From Halobellus rufus (GTDB taxonomy: Archaea > Halobacteriota > Halobacteria > Halobacteriales > Haloferacaceae): 64,000 nucleotides of DNA. The notes under the pieces were generated by a model. The model was not told the DNA's origin and made no database searches. It saw nothing but the letters and a program-made list of their open reading frames with translations. The stretch is taken from contig NZ_BBJO01000047.1 in the NCBI RefSeq assembly GCF_000739575.1, positions 1 to 64,000 on the forward strand. Direction: 5' to 3'. Both the position numbers and the translations under genes were made by a program. Positions 1 to 9,417 of the stretch are shown here, in pieces; positions within the stretch are counted from its first letter, which is position 1; each line of letters starts with the position of its first letter.

Positions 1-597
1 CTCACGAACCGCGCCTCCGGGAAGACCGGCCGCGCGGTCGCTCGCGCCTGTCACGTCCGCGGTGCCGACGTCACGCTCGTTCACGACGGCGGCGACGTCC
101 ACTACGCCGACGCGGTGACCGTCGAATCCGCCGCCGAGATGCGCGAGGCGGTGTTGGCGGCGGTCGGCGGCGGTGACGTCAGCGACGGAGGAGACGGGGC
201 AGACACGGAGGCAGACGCGCTCGTCTCCGCGGCCGCGATCTCGGATTACACCGTCTCGACGGCCGACGAGAAGCTCCGTTCGGGCGACCCGCGCACGCTG
301 GAACTCGAACCGACGCCGAAGCTCATCGACGACGTTCGCGAGGCGCACCCGACGCTGCCGATCGTCGGCTTCAAGGCCGAAACGTCCGGCGACGACGAGG
401 CGATGATCGACGCCGCCCGGGAGATTTTGACGCGCTCGGGCCTCGCGTTCGTCGTCGCCAACGACGCCTCCGTGATGGGCGACGACGAGACGCGGACGCT
501 GTTCGTCGACGGCGACGACACCGTGGAGTTCCGGGGCGCGAAGACGGCGCTCGGCGGCGAGATCGCCGACCGACTCGCCGCGGTGCTCGGAGGCTGA
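1..597 (+). CDS. coaBC: CoaBC C-terminal part (phosphopantothenate-cysteine ligase domain), 5' truncated by the window
   Basis: The frame is open from base 1 and ends at TGA 595-597, so the true start lies upstream; about 198 codons are visible. The visible part is the CoaB domain, which joins cysteine to 4'-phosphopantothenate in coenzyme A synthesis. It begins with the conserved TNRASGKTGRAVA segment followed by GADVTLVHDG, then has AAISDYTV, the substrate-loop-like KLRS, VGFKAET and VVANDAS, all in the family order. An acidic insert lies near nucleotides 170-215. The N-terminal CoaC decarboxylase domain would be outside the window. The gene is convergent with the Lrp regulator, only six bases away. 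Confidence 0.9.
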   Translation, partial: LTNRASGKTGRAVARACHVRGADVTLVHDGGDVHYADAVTVESAAEMREAVLAAVGGGDVSDGGDGADTEADALVSAAAISDYTVSTADEKLRSGDPRTLELEPTPKLIDDVREAHPTLPIVGFKAETSGDDEAMIDAAREILTRSGLAFVVANDASVMGDDETRTLFVDGDDTVEFRGAKTALGGEIADRLAAVLGG

Positions 598-603
598 GGG
601 TCG

Positions 604-1086
604 CTACTCGTCGTCGTCCGCGAGACAGGTGTCGAACGCGCTGTAGGGGTTCGTGTACTCGTTGCGGATGATCTCCTCCTCGACGATCTCGAACCCCAAG
701 GAGTTGAGCTCTCTTCCGATCCGACTCAGGTCGTCGCTGTCGCGACCGACCGCCGTGATGTGGACGTTCTCCTCGCCGGTCATAATCTCGCGGACGGAGA
801 GCACGCCCTCGACGGTGAGCGCCTCCTCGGCGAGCCGCTCGCGTTCGGGGATCGGAGCCGTACAGAAGATGATCGTGTAGAGCTGATAGCCCATCCGCTC
901 GTAGTCGACGTCGACGTGCGTCCCGCGGATGATGCCCGCCGATTCGAGCTTCGAGATGCGGTTTCTGACGGTGCTAGCGGAGACGCCCTTCGCTTCGGCG
1001 ATGTCGCTGCTCGATGTGTGTCTGGCGTCCTTCTGAAGCGCGTAGACGATGTACCGATCGAGGTCGTCGAGGTCGACTGCGGCCAT
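604..1086 (-). CDS. Lrp/AsnC family transcriptional regulator
   Basis: A 160-residue protein with the Lrp/AsnC layout. An N-terminal winged helix (LDRYIVYALQKDARHTSSSDIA, then VSASTVRNRISKLESAGII; roughly residues 7-50) is followed by an alpha/beta ligand-sensing region with the VREIMTGEENVHI strand. ATG at 1084-1086 fits because the family always begins close to the LDDLDRYIV helix, and upstream in-frame codons are Arg-rich noise. An AT-rich element near 1105-1115 sits about 25 bases upstream, as for a leaderless transcript. The ligand cannot be read from sequence. It may regulate the neighbouring permease gene, which is an inference from position only. Confidence 0.9.
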   Translation of the reverse strand: MAAVDLDDLDRYIVYALQKDARHTSSSDIAEAKGVSASTVRNRISKLESAGIIRGTHVDVDYERMGYQLYTIIFCTAPIPERERLAEEALTVEGVLSVREIMTGEENVHITAVGRDSDDLSRIGRELNSLGFEIVEEEIIRNEYTNPYSAFDTCLADDDE

Positions 1087-1196
1087 ACACTGTGTGCAAA
1101 TCGAACCATAGATAGGTGTTGTGCTCGCCGGCGGTCGAATCCGGCCGATCGACGACTGGGGTGCCGACGGGGAAGCGCCCGCGCCGGACCGACGAC

Positions 1197-3412
1197 CTAG
1201 AACAGGCGGCGTTGAACCGCGCGGGCGAGGCGGCCCCGAAGCTCCGACTCTTGCTGATGAACGACGAGCACGGGCCTGTCGGTCCCCGTGAGGTACGCGG
1301 TGATCGCGTCGTTCGTCCGTTCGGCGGCGCTGACGACGATCAGGTCGGCCTCCGAGAGGCCGTCGCTTCCGTGCTGTTCCGCCCGCGGTCGCCGAACGGG
1401 ACGCAGCTCTCGACGGGCACCGAGCAGAGTGCCGCGACCTCCGCGTGGTAATCTTGGAGCGTCTTGCCTTCGATATCGGATGCGTCAGCCCGCCCCGCGT
1501 ACGCCAGCGTGATCGAGCCACCGGCCGCCACCGCGATGGCGTCGGCGACGGCGATCTTCGCCGGGTCGTACGGTCCCTCGTCGGAGAGGACGCCCACCAC
1601 GTCGCACTCGCCGAGGCCGTTCGCGCCCGGATTCAACAGGGCGACGTCGCAGGGCGCGTGACGGAGCACCCACTCGACGTCGGAGCCGAAGAGCAGCCCG
1701 CGGAGCCCGGACGGCGAGGCGGCCTCTTCCATCAGGAGGAGGTCCGCGCCCTCGTGGTCGGCGTAGTTGACGACCGCGTGGCGGACGTCGTGACAGACGA
1801 TCGTCCCGCTGCTGATCGGGACGTCGAACTCCGCGTCGAGTTCGCTCGTCTGCGCCTCGAACTGGACGTCGGCGGGCGATTCGGTCTCGGAGGCGTACGT
1901 CAGCGAGACCTGATCGGGGACCTGCTCGAACCGCGCGACGACGACCTCGCCGTCGTTCGCGCGGGCGACGGCCGCGGCGACGCGGACGTACCAGCGCTCT
2001 TCGGCCTTCGAGAGTTCGTGATCGAGCGCGACGAGCACGCGGTGGTCGCGGCGGGTCTCGTCGATCGTCTCGCGCGTCCGGTCGACCGCGTTGCGGCCGA
2101 CCTGCCGGCGGACCGCGTCGACGGCCGCGCCCTCGCGATCGACTCGGTTTCGACCGTAGACGGCGAACCAGCCGACTCCCGCGGCCGTCAGCACCACCGC
2201 GCCGACGAGCGGGACGGTTCCCATCTGCGTCAGCAGGACCGCGCCGCCGATCGCCCCGACGATCTGCATCCACGGGTACAGCGGCGCGGTGTAGCTCGGT
2301 TCGTACTCGGCGCTGCCCTCGCGGAACGCGACGACGGCGAGATTGATCAGGACGAACACCAGGATCTGGAAGGCGCTCGCGAGTTTCGCGATCTCTAGGA
2401 GCGGGACGAACGCGATGAGGAGCAGTAAGACGACGCCGGTGAGCGTGATCGAGTTCGACGGCGTGCCGAACCGGTCGCTGATCGAGGCCATGAGGTCCGG
2501 CACGAGGTCGTCGCGGGCCATCGCGAAGGGGTAGCGCGACGAGGAGAGGATGCCGGCGTTCGCCGTGCTCACCAGCGCGAGGATCGCCGCGAGGACGACC
2601 GCGATCACGCCGGCGGTCCCGAGCGTCGCGTCGGCGGCCAGCGCCATCGGCGTCTCGCTGTCGGCGATGGTCGCGGGGTCCGTGACGCCGATCATCACCG
2701 TCACGATCAGCGCGTACAGGACCGTGGTGAAGATCAGCGAGCCGAGGATCCCGATCGGAATGTTCCGGTCCGGGTCCGAGACCTCCTCGGCGACGCTCGC
2801 GACCTTCGTCACGCCGGCGTAGGAGACGAAGACGAGCCCCGTCGCCTCCAGCAGTCCGGCCACGCCGCCGCCGAAGAACGGCGTGTAGTTCGACCCCTGC
2901 ACCGAGGGGACGCCGCCGATCACGAACCACACGAGCGCGGCGAGCATGACGATCACGATGCCGACCTGCAACCGACCGGTCTGCTTCGCGCCGAGCAGGT
3001 TCACGAGGACGAGCAGCGTCGCCAGCGCGAGCGCGACCGGCGTCGTGACGCTCGGGGGGACGTCGAACAGGAGCAGCAGGTACGGCACGCCGCCGACGAG
3101 CGCGAGCGCGCCCTTGAACGACAGCGCGAACCACGTGCCGATCCCGGCAACCGTGCCGAGGAGCGGTCCCATCCCGCGCTCGATGAACAGGTACGTCCCG
3201 CCGGCCTCCGGCATCGCGGTCGCCATCTCTGACTTCGAGACCGCCGCCGGGAGCACCAGCGCGCCCGCGACGATATAGGCGAGGATGACCGCCGGCCCGG
3301 CGATGTCGACCGCGAGCGCCGGCAGGATGAAGATGCCGCTGCCGACCATCGCGCCGATGCTGATCGCGAGCACCGCGTAGAGACCGAGGTCGCGTTCGAG
3401 TTCCTTCGTCAC
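1197..3412 (-). pseudogene. APC-family amino acid permease fused to two USP domains, with one frameshift
   Basis: An APC-superfamily permease of about 12 membrane segments begins TKELERDLGLYAV and GAMVGSGIFILPA, followed by two cytoplasmic universal-stress-protein domains. GTG 3412 is chosen as start because GGAGGT lies just upstream and the permease fold begins there. The main frame stops at 1340, in the middle of the second USP domain. The missing end, from GLSEADLIVVSAAERTND to RRLF and stop TAG at 1197-1199, is in the -1 frame. Adding one base near 1385 restores a 738-residue protein. It is therefore either a genuine lesion that truncates the second USP domain or a sequencing indel. The substrate is unknown; in haloarchaea this fusion is usually annotated as an amino acid transporter. 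Confidence 0.85.
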
Positions 3413-3703
3413 GTCAGTTCGACCTCCACGGCGAAGTCGCGTTCCTCGACGTCGAGCCCGTTCCAGCGTCCGATCGACCGTCGTCAACGAGTGTGTGTCC
3501 TCTCATCGTGTCGTGTCACGGGACGGCACGCGCGGCAGTCACGTGCTAGATATTCCGGACAGAACGAAATAAGAACTTCGAATAGGATGCGAATCCGTCC
3601 ACGAAATGCGATTCAGTTCTCGAATCGTTAACCGTGACGGACGCGCTGTCGGGTCGTCGTGACTCGTGACGGTGATAGTACAAAAAAGCGAGACTATCCG
3701 CGG
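3413..3703. other. Intergenic region between permease gene and Mrp operon end
   Basis: About 290 bases without a convincing gene. The part next to 3412 holds the minus-strand ribosome-binding site GGAGGT for the permease. An AT-rich stretch at about 3560-3600 could include its promoter. The end of the last Mrp gene lies at 3704. No tRNA, repeat or small conserved frame was seen. Confidence 0.6.
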
Positions 3704-5521
3704 TTACAGCAGGCCGAGGAGCGTCGCCGCCAGCACCGCCACGACGAGGAGTACGCTCGTCGCGATGCCCGCCCGGAGGCTGCCGTCTCGAAGCCGGTCG
3801 TCGTCGCTCCCGACGAGCGATCCGAGCGGTCCGCGGATCGTCCCGTACGGGTCGCCCGCAGCGTCGATCGCGGCGTTCGCCGCGCCGACGGCCATCCGGT
3901 CGACCGCCGCGAACAGTTCGGTGACGCCTCGGACGAGGCCGCGCATCCCGTAGAACGTCAGCGGTTCGATCACCCGGTCGACGTCGACGCCGGGGCCGAC
4001 TTTCGAGAGCGGCTTTTTCAGAGCGGCGAAGCCGGCGACGCCGAGCGCCGCGAGCAGGAAGCCCTCGCCGAGGTGGCTCAGCGTGAACGGATGGGCGTCG
4101 GCGGTGCTGCCGGGCAGCAGCGCGAACAGCGCGTCGGGGTAGAGCCCGAGCGCGACACAGAGCGCGGCGACGCTCAGCATCGCGACGCGCTGGCCGGTGA
4201 CCGACCGTCGCACGTTCCACGACCCCTTGCTCTCCTTGAGGAACGCGTAGTAGCCGAACTTGATGAACGACATAAACGTCCCCACCCCCGCGGCGAGTAG
4301 GATGTAGAAGATCCCGTCGAGGTGCTCTTTGTGCGCGGCCGCGGTGATCATTCCCTTGCTCACGAAGCCGTTGAAGCCCGGGAAGCCGCTGATCGACAGC
4401 GCCGCGACGGTGAAGGCGAGCGCCGTGACGGGGAGCGTCCGACCGAGGCCGCCGAGGTATTTCAGGCGGTTCTCACTCGTCCGCGCGATCACGACGCCCG
4501 CGGTCATGAACAGCAGCGCCTTGTAGAGGATGTGGTTGAACACGTGCGCGAACGCGCCGGCCGTCGCGAGCGCGGTGCCGACGCCGACGCCGGCGACCAT
4601 GTAGCCGACCTGCGACTGGATGTGATACGAGAGGAGCCGGCGCATGTCGTCCTGCAAGAGCGCGTAGACGACGCCGACGAGCGCCATCGCTGAGCCCATG
4701 TACGCGATCGCGAGGTTGCCGTCGGGGAAGGCGCGCGCCAGCCCGTAGACGCCGGTCTTGGTCGTGTACACCGAGAGGAAGACGCTCGCGGCGACGTGCG
4801 GGCGCGGGTAGGTGTCGGGCAGCCACGTGTGCAGGCCGACGAAGCCGACGTTGACGCCGATGCCGACGGCCGCGAGGACGGCCGGCACGCCCGCGACGAT
4901 GCCGTCGCTCGCGCTGAAGAGGAACGAGCCGACGCTGGTGTAGTGCCAGACGACCGCGGCCATCAGCAGGCTGCCGCCGAGGCCGTGGTAGATGGCGTAC
5001 CGGAAGCCCGCGCGGACCGCCTCGCCGCCGTAGTCCCACACGAGGAGGGTGCTAGTGACGGCCATCAGCTCCCAGAAGAACACCATCGTCAGCCAGTCGC
5101 CGGCGAAGACCGCGCCGATGCTGGTCCCCACGTAGCCGAGCGCGAACGCCGTCTGTCGGTTCCGCGCCTCCGAGGAGTACGAGTACAGCACGGCGGCCGC
5201 GCCGATGAAGCCGAAGATGACGCCCATCAGCTTCGAGAAGGCGTCGACGTGGAACAGCACCGCGTCGAAGCCGAGGAAGGTGACGGGGAGGTACGTCCCG
5301 GCGGGCGCGAGGAGCGCCCAGACGGCGACGCCGCCGGTGGCGAGCACGCCCAGCGCGTGGCCGAGTTTCCGCGAGAGCACCGGCAGCACGAGCGCGACCG
5401 CGAGGACGACGAACGCCGGCGGTATCGCGGTCGGAACGTCGGCCGTGGGGATCGATACGGACGGCTCGCTGGCGAGGACGGTCGCCGAGGCGATCGCCGA
5501 CGCGGCGAGCGAGAGGCTCAT
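3704..5521 (-). CDS. Mrp/Mnh antiporter subunit D homologue (third copy)
   Basis: A 605-residue polytopic membrane protein of the proton-conducting NuoL/M/N-MrpD family, last gene of the antiporter operon. Hallmarks include FFWELMAVTSTLLVW (the conserved TM5 Glu), then GLHTWLPDTYPRPHVAASVFLS and KTGVYGLARAF (the TM7 Lys), then LLSYHIQSQVGYMVAGVG and the FNHILYKALLFMTAG helix. ATG at 5519-5521 overlaps the TGA of the preceding gene. The extra C-terminal soluble and transmembrane part (GSLVGSDDDRLRD, then a final hydrophobic helix) is longer than in a minimal MrpD. It should be one of the ion-translocating modules of the complex. Confidence 0.88.
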   Translation of the reverse strand: MSLSLAASAIASATVLASEPSVSIPTADVPTAIPPAFVVLAVALVLPVLSRKLGHALGVLATGGVAVWALLAPAGTYLPVTFLGFDAVLFHVDAFSKLMGVIFGFIGAAAVLYSYSSEARNRQTAFALGYVGTSIGAVFAGDWLTMVFFWELMAVTSTLLVWDYGGEAVRAGFRYAIYHGLGGSLLMAAVVWHYTSVGSFLFSASDGIVAGVPAVLAAVGIGVNVGFVGLHTWLPDTYPRPHVAASVFLSVYTTKTGVYGLARAFPDGNLAIAYMGSAMALVGVVYALLQDDMRRLLSYHIQSQVGYMVAGVGVGTALATAGAFAHVFNHILYKALLFMTAGVVIARTSENRLKYLGGLGRTLPVTALAFTVAALSISGFPGFNGFVSKGMITAAAHKEHLDGIFYILLAAGVGTFMSFIKFGYYAFLKESKGSWNVRRSVTGQRVAMLSVAALCVALGLYPDALFALLPGSTADAHPFTLSHLGEGFLLAALGVAGFAALKKPLSKVGPGVDVDRVIEPLTFYGMRGLVRGVTELFAAVDRMAVGAANAAIDAAGDPYGTIRGPLGSLVGSDDDRLRDGSLRAGIATSVLLVVAVLAATLLGLL

Positions 5522-7467
5522 CAGAACACCACCCCCGTCGCGTCGGCGACGACGCGCTGGACGAGGGCGAGAAACACCATCGCCCGCGGCGCGATGCCGA
5601 GCGCGACCGCGCCGGCGACCGCGACCGTGATGGGGCCGAGCATGAACCACGTGCTCTCCTCGCCGAACCCGCGGCGCTCCCAGCCGGAGGCCGGCGGACC
5701 GCCGTGGTGGTGGTCGTGCCCGTCGTGCTCACCGTGCTCGTCGTGCTCACCGTGTTCGCCGTGGTCGTGTTCGTCGACGCCGCGGCCGGAGTCGTCGCTG
5801 TGAGCGCTCTCCGTCTGCTCGTCCACGGCCTCGCCGACGTCCGAACCCAGGTGGTCGCTCGGGTTCCGGTCGACCGCGTAGTCGCCCTCGACGCGGGCGT
5901 CGATCTCGACTTGTCCCTCGCTCTCGGAGGGTTCGACGTCGGGTTCGACCCGTCCCGCGGTGTCGATCGGGACGTCAGGGTCGATCTCGTCTTCGGAGGA
6001 CTCAGCGGCCGCGCCCTCCGTCTCGCCGTCTGCTGCGGCGTCGTCGCCCTCGGCCTCGTCGACCCGCTCGCCGCCGTCGGCCGCGAGGCGCGCCCCGCCG
6101 AGCGGGAACTCGACGAGCGGTTTGGCGTCGGAGTCCTCCGGCGTCTGGAAGAACGCCTGGTAGACGACAGGCCAGAAGTACCCGATGTTCAGCAGGCCGG
6201 AGGTGAGCAAGACGAGCGCGAAGATCGCGTTCCCGCCGTCGATGCTCCCGATCAGGAGGTACCACTTGCTGACGAACCCGGCCAGGAGCGGCAGCCCGGC
6301 CATCCCCAGGCTTGCGACGCCGAAGGCGGCCATCGTGAGCGGCATCCGCCTTCCGATGCCGGCCATGTCGCTGATGTCGTCGGTGTGGGTCTCGACGTGG
6401 ATCGCGCCCGCGCAGAAGAACAGCGTGAGCTTCATGAACGCGTGCGCCGGGATGTGGAGCAGGCCGCCGATCAGCGCGGCGGGAGAGAGCAGCCCCAACC
6501 CGAGCACGATGTAGGAGAGCTGGCTGATCGTCGAGTACGCCAGCCGGCGCTTGAGGTTGTCCTGCCGGAGCGCGATGACGCTGGACACGACGATCGTCAC
6601 CGCGGCGATCGACGCCAGCGGCAGCCCGACGCCGAGTTGGGAGACCGTCTCGGGGCCGAAGACGTCGAGGACGACGCGCGCGATGCCGAAGACGCCGCTC
6701 TTGACGACCGCCACCGCGTGCAGCAGGCCCGAGACGGGCGTCGGCGCGACCATCGCGTCCGGCAGCCACGAGTGCACCGGGATGAGCGCGGCTTTCACAC
6801 CGAAGCCGCCCGCGAGCAGCGCGAACGCGGCACGGGCCACCATCGGGTCGGTCGTCGCCAGATCGGCGATGCCGCCGGGGGTGAACGCGACGGTGCCGGT
6901 CGTCCAGAAGACGAGGACCGTCCCCGCCAGCACCGCCACGCCGCCGCCGAAGGTGTACGTGAGGTACTTGCGGCCGGCCGCGCGCGCCTCGTCGCTCTCG
7001 TCGTGGGCGACGAGCGGGTACGTCGCGACCGTCAGGAGCTCGTAGAAGACGTAGAGCGCGACGAGGTTCGACGCGAACGCGACGCCGAGGGCCGCGCCGA
7101 CGCTGCCCGCGAACGCCGCGAAGTAGCGCGTCTGGGAGTGCTCGTCGAGCCCGCGCATGTATCCGATGCTGTAGAAACTCGTGACGAGCCAGAGCGTGCT
7201 GGCCAGGAGCGCGAAGATCATCCCGAGCGGGTCCGCCCGCAGCGTCAGTTCGATACCGGGAACGAACGTGCCTAGCCGAGAGACGTGAACCGTTCCGGAC
7301 AGCGCCGCCGGCACGAGGCTGGCGACGACGCCGAACGTCGCGAGCGCGGTGAGGATCGTGAAGCCCTCGCGGACGTTGGGTCTCCGGTGCGATGCGACGA
7401 TCGTGAGAATGCCGAGGGCGGGGAGCAGCACCGCCGCCAGCGGTCTGAGAGAGTCGATTTCGCTCAT
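5521..7467 (-). CDS. Mrp/Mnh antiporter subunit D homologue with acidic, His-rich loop
   Basis: A 648-residue NuoN/MrpD-type subunit. The membrane core has LYVFYELLTVATYPLVAHDE (conserved Glu), ALIPVHSWLPDAMVAPTPVSG, VKSGVFGIARV (conserved Lys) and the LAYSTISQLSYIVLGLG helix. Before the last helix there is a hydrophilic segment of about 150 residues, first acidic and then a run of His, Asp, Glu and Gly encoded near 5700-5770. It ends in HHHGG. That segment is absent from standard MrpD and could bind divalent metal, which is inference. The gene overlaps its neighbours by ATGA at its start and by one base at its end, so translation is probably coupled. Confidence 0.88.
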   Translation of the reverse strand: MSEIDSLRPLAAVLLPALGILTIVASHRRPNVREGFTILTALATFGVVASLVPAALSGTVHVSRLGTFVPGIELTLRADPLGMIFALLASTLWLVTSFYSIGYMRGLDEHSQTRYFAAFAGSVGAALGVAFASNLVALYVFYELLTVATYPLVAHDESDEARAAGRKYLTYTFGGGVAVLAGTVLVFWTTGTVAFTPGGIADLATTDPMVARAAFALLAGGFGVKAALIPVHSWLPDAMVAPTPVSGLLHAVAVVKSGVFGIARVVLDVFGPETVSQLGVGLPLASIAAVTIVVSSVIALRQDNLKRRLAYSTISQLSYIVLGLGLLSPAALIGGLLHIPAHAFMKLTLFFCAGAIHVETHTDDISDMAGIGRRMPLTMAAFGVASLGMAGLPLLAGFVSKWYLLIGSIDGGNAIFALVLLTSGLLNIGYFWPVVYQAFFQTPEDSDAKPLVEFPLGGARLAADGGERVDEAEGDDAAADGETEGAAAESSEDEIDPDVPIDTAGRVEPDVEPSESEGQVEIDARVEGDYAVDRNPSDHLGSDVGEAVDEQTESAHSDDSGRGVDEHDHGEHGEHDEHGEHDGHDHHHGGPPASGWERRGFGEESTWFMLGPITVAVAGAVALGIAPRAMVFLALVQRVVADATGVVF

Positions 7468-9065
7468 TCGAAGTACACCTCCAGAACCGGCTCGAAGACG
7501 GAGACGAGATCGGTCGCGAACAGCCCGAGGACGACGGCTCCGACCGCGGCGGCGACGACCACCGCTTTCGCTTCGATCGAGACTGCGGACGCGTCCGGCG
7601 CGGATCCGTCGCCGTCCTCGGGAGTTACGGACGCATCGTCGTCAGGGTCGACGTCCACGCCGGAACCGCCCGACCCGCCGTCGGAGGCGAGCGCGCCGTC
7701 GGTCGCCGGAGCGTCGACCGGCGGTCCGTCGGCGTCACCCGCCGGTTCGGCGGCCGCGTCGCGGAAGTACATCCGCTCGACGACCCGCGCGAAGTACGCC
7801 AGCGTCAGGAGCGTGCTCACGACGGCGACGACCGCGACGCCCCAGCGGCCGCCCTCGACCGCGCCGAGGACGATGTGCCACTTGCCGGCGAAACCGACGG
7901 CCGGCGGGACGCCGACGAGCGCGAACGCGAGGATCGCGAAGGCGGCGCTCGTTACCGGCGCGCGGTCGGCGACTCCGGCGAAGTCGTCGACGGTGCGGCC
8001 GCCCGCGACGCCCGCGAGCGCGCCGACGCCGACGAAGAGGCCGGCCTTCATTATCGCGTGGCCGACGAGGTGGATCAGCCCGCCGGTCACCGCCGTCGCG
8101 TTCGCGACCGCGAACCCGGCGACGATGAGTCCGAACTGCGCCACCGAGGAGTACGCGAGCATCCGTTTGAGATCCGACTGCAGCACCGCCAGCACGGAGC
8201 CGACGACGACGCTCACGGACGCGAGGATCACGAGCGCGTCGAGCGCGAACGGCGTCGCGGCGTCGAATGCCGGCGTGAAGACTGCGTAGATCACGCGGAA
8301 CAGCGCGTACGCCGCGGCCGTCGAGACGAGCGCGGAGATGTACGCGGTGACGCTGTCGGGCGAGTCGGCGTACGCGTCGGGCTGCCACGTGTGCAGCGGG
8401 AACAGCGCGGCCTTCACGGCGAGGCCGACGACGATGAGGCCGAAGCCGGTCAGAATCAGCGGCGAGTCGTAGCCGACCTCGGGGATCGTCGCCGCCAGAT
8501 CGGCCATGTTCAGCGTCCCCGTCGAGATGTACAGGTAGCCGACGCCGAGCAGGTACAGCGACGCGCCGATCGTCCCCACGAGGAGGTACTTCAGGCTCGA
8601 CAGCGCCGCGGCGGGCGAGCGGCCGGTCGCGACCAGCGCGTACGTCGCGAGCCCGGTGATCTCGATGAACACGTAGAGGTTGAACAGGTCGCCGGTGACG
8701 AACACGCCCGAGATCCCCGCCGTCAGGATCAACAGCCCGCTGTAGAACTCGTTGGTGTCGGGGCCGGCCCGACGAGCGTAGACGACGACCGCGAGCGTCA
8801 CGATCGATACGAGGAGCGCGAGCGTCGCGCTGACGCCGTCGGCGACGAGTTCGATACCGAACGGCGGCCGGTAGTTGCCGACGGCGTAGGTGAACCGCCC
8901 GGTGGAGAACACCGTCGCGGCGACGACGAGCGCGAGCCCGAGGTGTGCCAAGCCGGCAAGGAGCGCCGCGAGCCAGCCGGTCCGGTCCCACAGACGGCCG
9001 AACGCGATCGGTGCGAGCGCCAGCACGATCGGGACGACGACGAGCAGCGCGATCGCGTCAGTCAT
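7464..9065 (-). CDS. mnhD: Na+/H+ (Mrp/Mnh) antiporter subunit D
   Basis: A 533-residue polytopic subunit, first of three D-type genes and the one directly after mnhC, which is the canonical C-D order. Family motifs are LYVFIEITGLATYALVATGR (conserved Glu), ALFPLHTWQPDAYADSPDSV, AYALFRVIYAVF and LAYSSVAQFGLIVAGFAV. A Gly/Asp-rich loop of about 60 residues precedes the last membrane helix, as in the next gene but without the His run. The start overlaps mnhC by eight bases and the stop overlaps the next gene by four. Confidence 0.92.
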   Translation of the reverse strand: MTDAIALLVVVPIVLALAPIAFGRLWDRTGWLAALLAGLAHLGLALVVAATVFSTGRFTYAVGNYRPPFGIELVADGVSATLALLVSIVTLAVVVYARRAGPDTNEFYSGLLILTAGISGVFVTGDLFNLYVFIEITGLATYALVATGRSPAAALSSLKYLLVGTIGASLYLLGVGYLYISTGTLNMADLAATIPEVGYDSPLILTGFGLIVVGLAVKAALFPLHTWQPDAYADSPDSVTAYISALVSTAAAYALFRVIYAVFTPAFDAATPFALDALVILASVSVVVGSVLAVLQSDLKRMLAYSSVAQFGLIVAGFAVANATAVTGGLIHLVGHAIMKAGLFVGVGALAGVAGGRTVDDFAGVADRAPVTSAAFAILAFALVGVPPAVGFAGKWHIVLGAVEGGRWGVAVVAVVSTLLTLAYFARVVERMYFRDAAAEPAGDADGPPVDAPATDGALASDGGSGGSGVDVDPDDDASVTPEDGDGSAPDASAVSIEAKAVVVAAAVGAVVLGLFATDLVSVFEPVLEVYFE

Positions 9066-9417
9066 TCAGCTGCACCTCCCGGATCGCCTCTTCGTCGAGC
9101 GTCCCGTAGGCGTCGTAGATCCGGACGACGAGCGCGAGCGCGACCGCCGTCAGGCTGACCCCGACGACGATGGCCGTCAGGATGAGCACGTGCGGCAGCG
9201 GGCTCGCGAACGGTCCGGAGCCGTGGCCGACGACCGGCGGGGCCGCGCCGTCGACGTAGCCGCTGGTGACGAAAAACAGGAAGATACCGACCTGAAAGAC
9301 GTTCAGTCCGATGATCTTCTTCACCAGGTTCGAGCTGGCGGTCACGCCGTAGAGGCCGATCCCGACGAGCGCGACGAACACGAGGTAGTTGTAGTGCGTC
9401 GAGAGGAGGTCGATCAC
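9058..9417 (-). CDS. mnhC: Na+/H+ antiporter subunit C
   Basis: A 119-residue NuoK-like protein with three membrane helices. The second carries KKIIGLNVFQVGIFLFFV, and the third follows the typical PLPHVLILTAIVVGVSLTAVAL. This matches MnhC/MrpC in size and motif (PLPQALVLTAIVI in bacteria). It sits between mnhB, with a four-base overlap, and mnhD, with an eight-base overlap. It is a membrane core component of the multi-subunit antiporter. Confidence 0.93.
   Translation of the reverse strand: MIDLLSTHYNYLVFVALVGIGLYGVTASSNLVKKIIGLNVFQVGIFLFFVTSGYVDGAAPPVVGHGSGPFASPLPHVLILTAIVVGVSLTAVALALVVRIYDAYGTLDEEAIREVQLND

Noticed and set aside
1087-1521. N-terminal extension of the Lrp regulator to 1521
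   Set aside because: The extension is Arg-rich, covers the end of the permease gene and contains the promoter. The family begins at ATG 1086.
4796-7275. Long open frames on the plus strand opposite the Mrp D-type genes
   Set aside because: They are antisense shadows caused by high GC. Their translations are Arg/Asp/His-biased with no domain, while the minus strand encodes clear membrane subunits.
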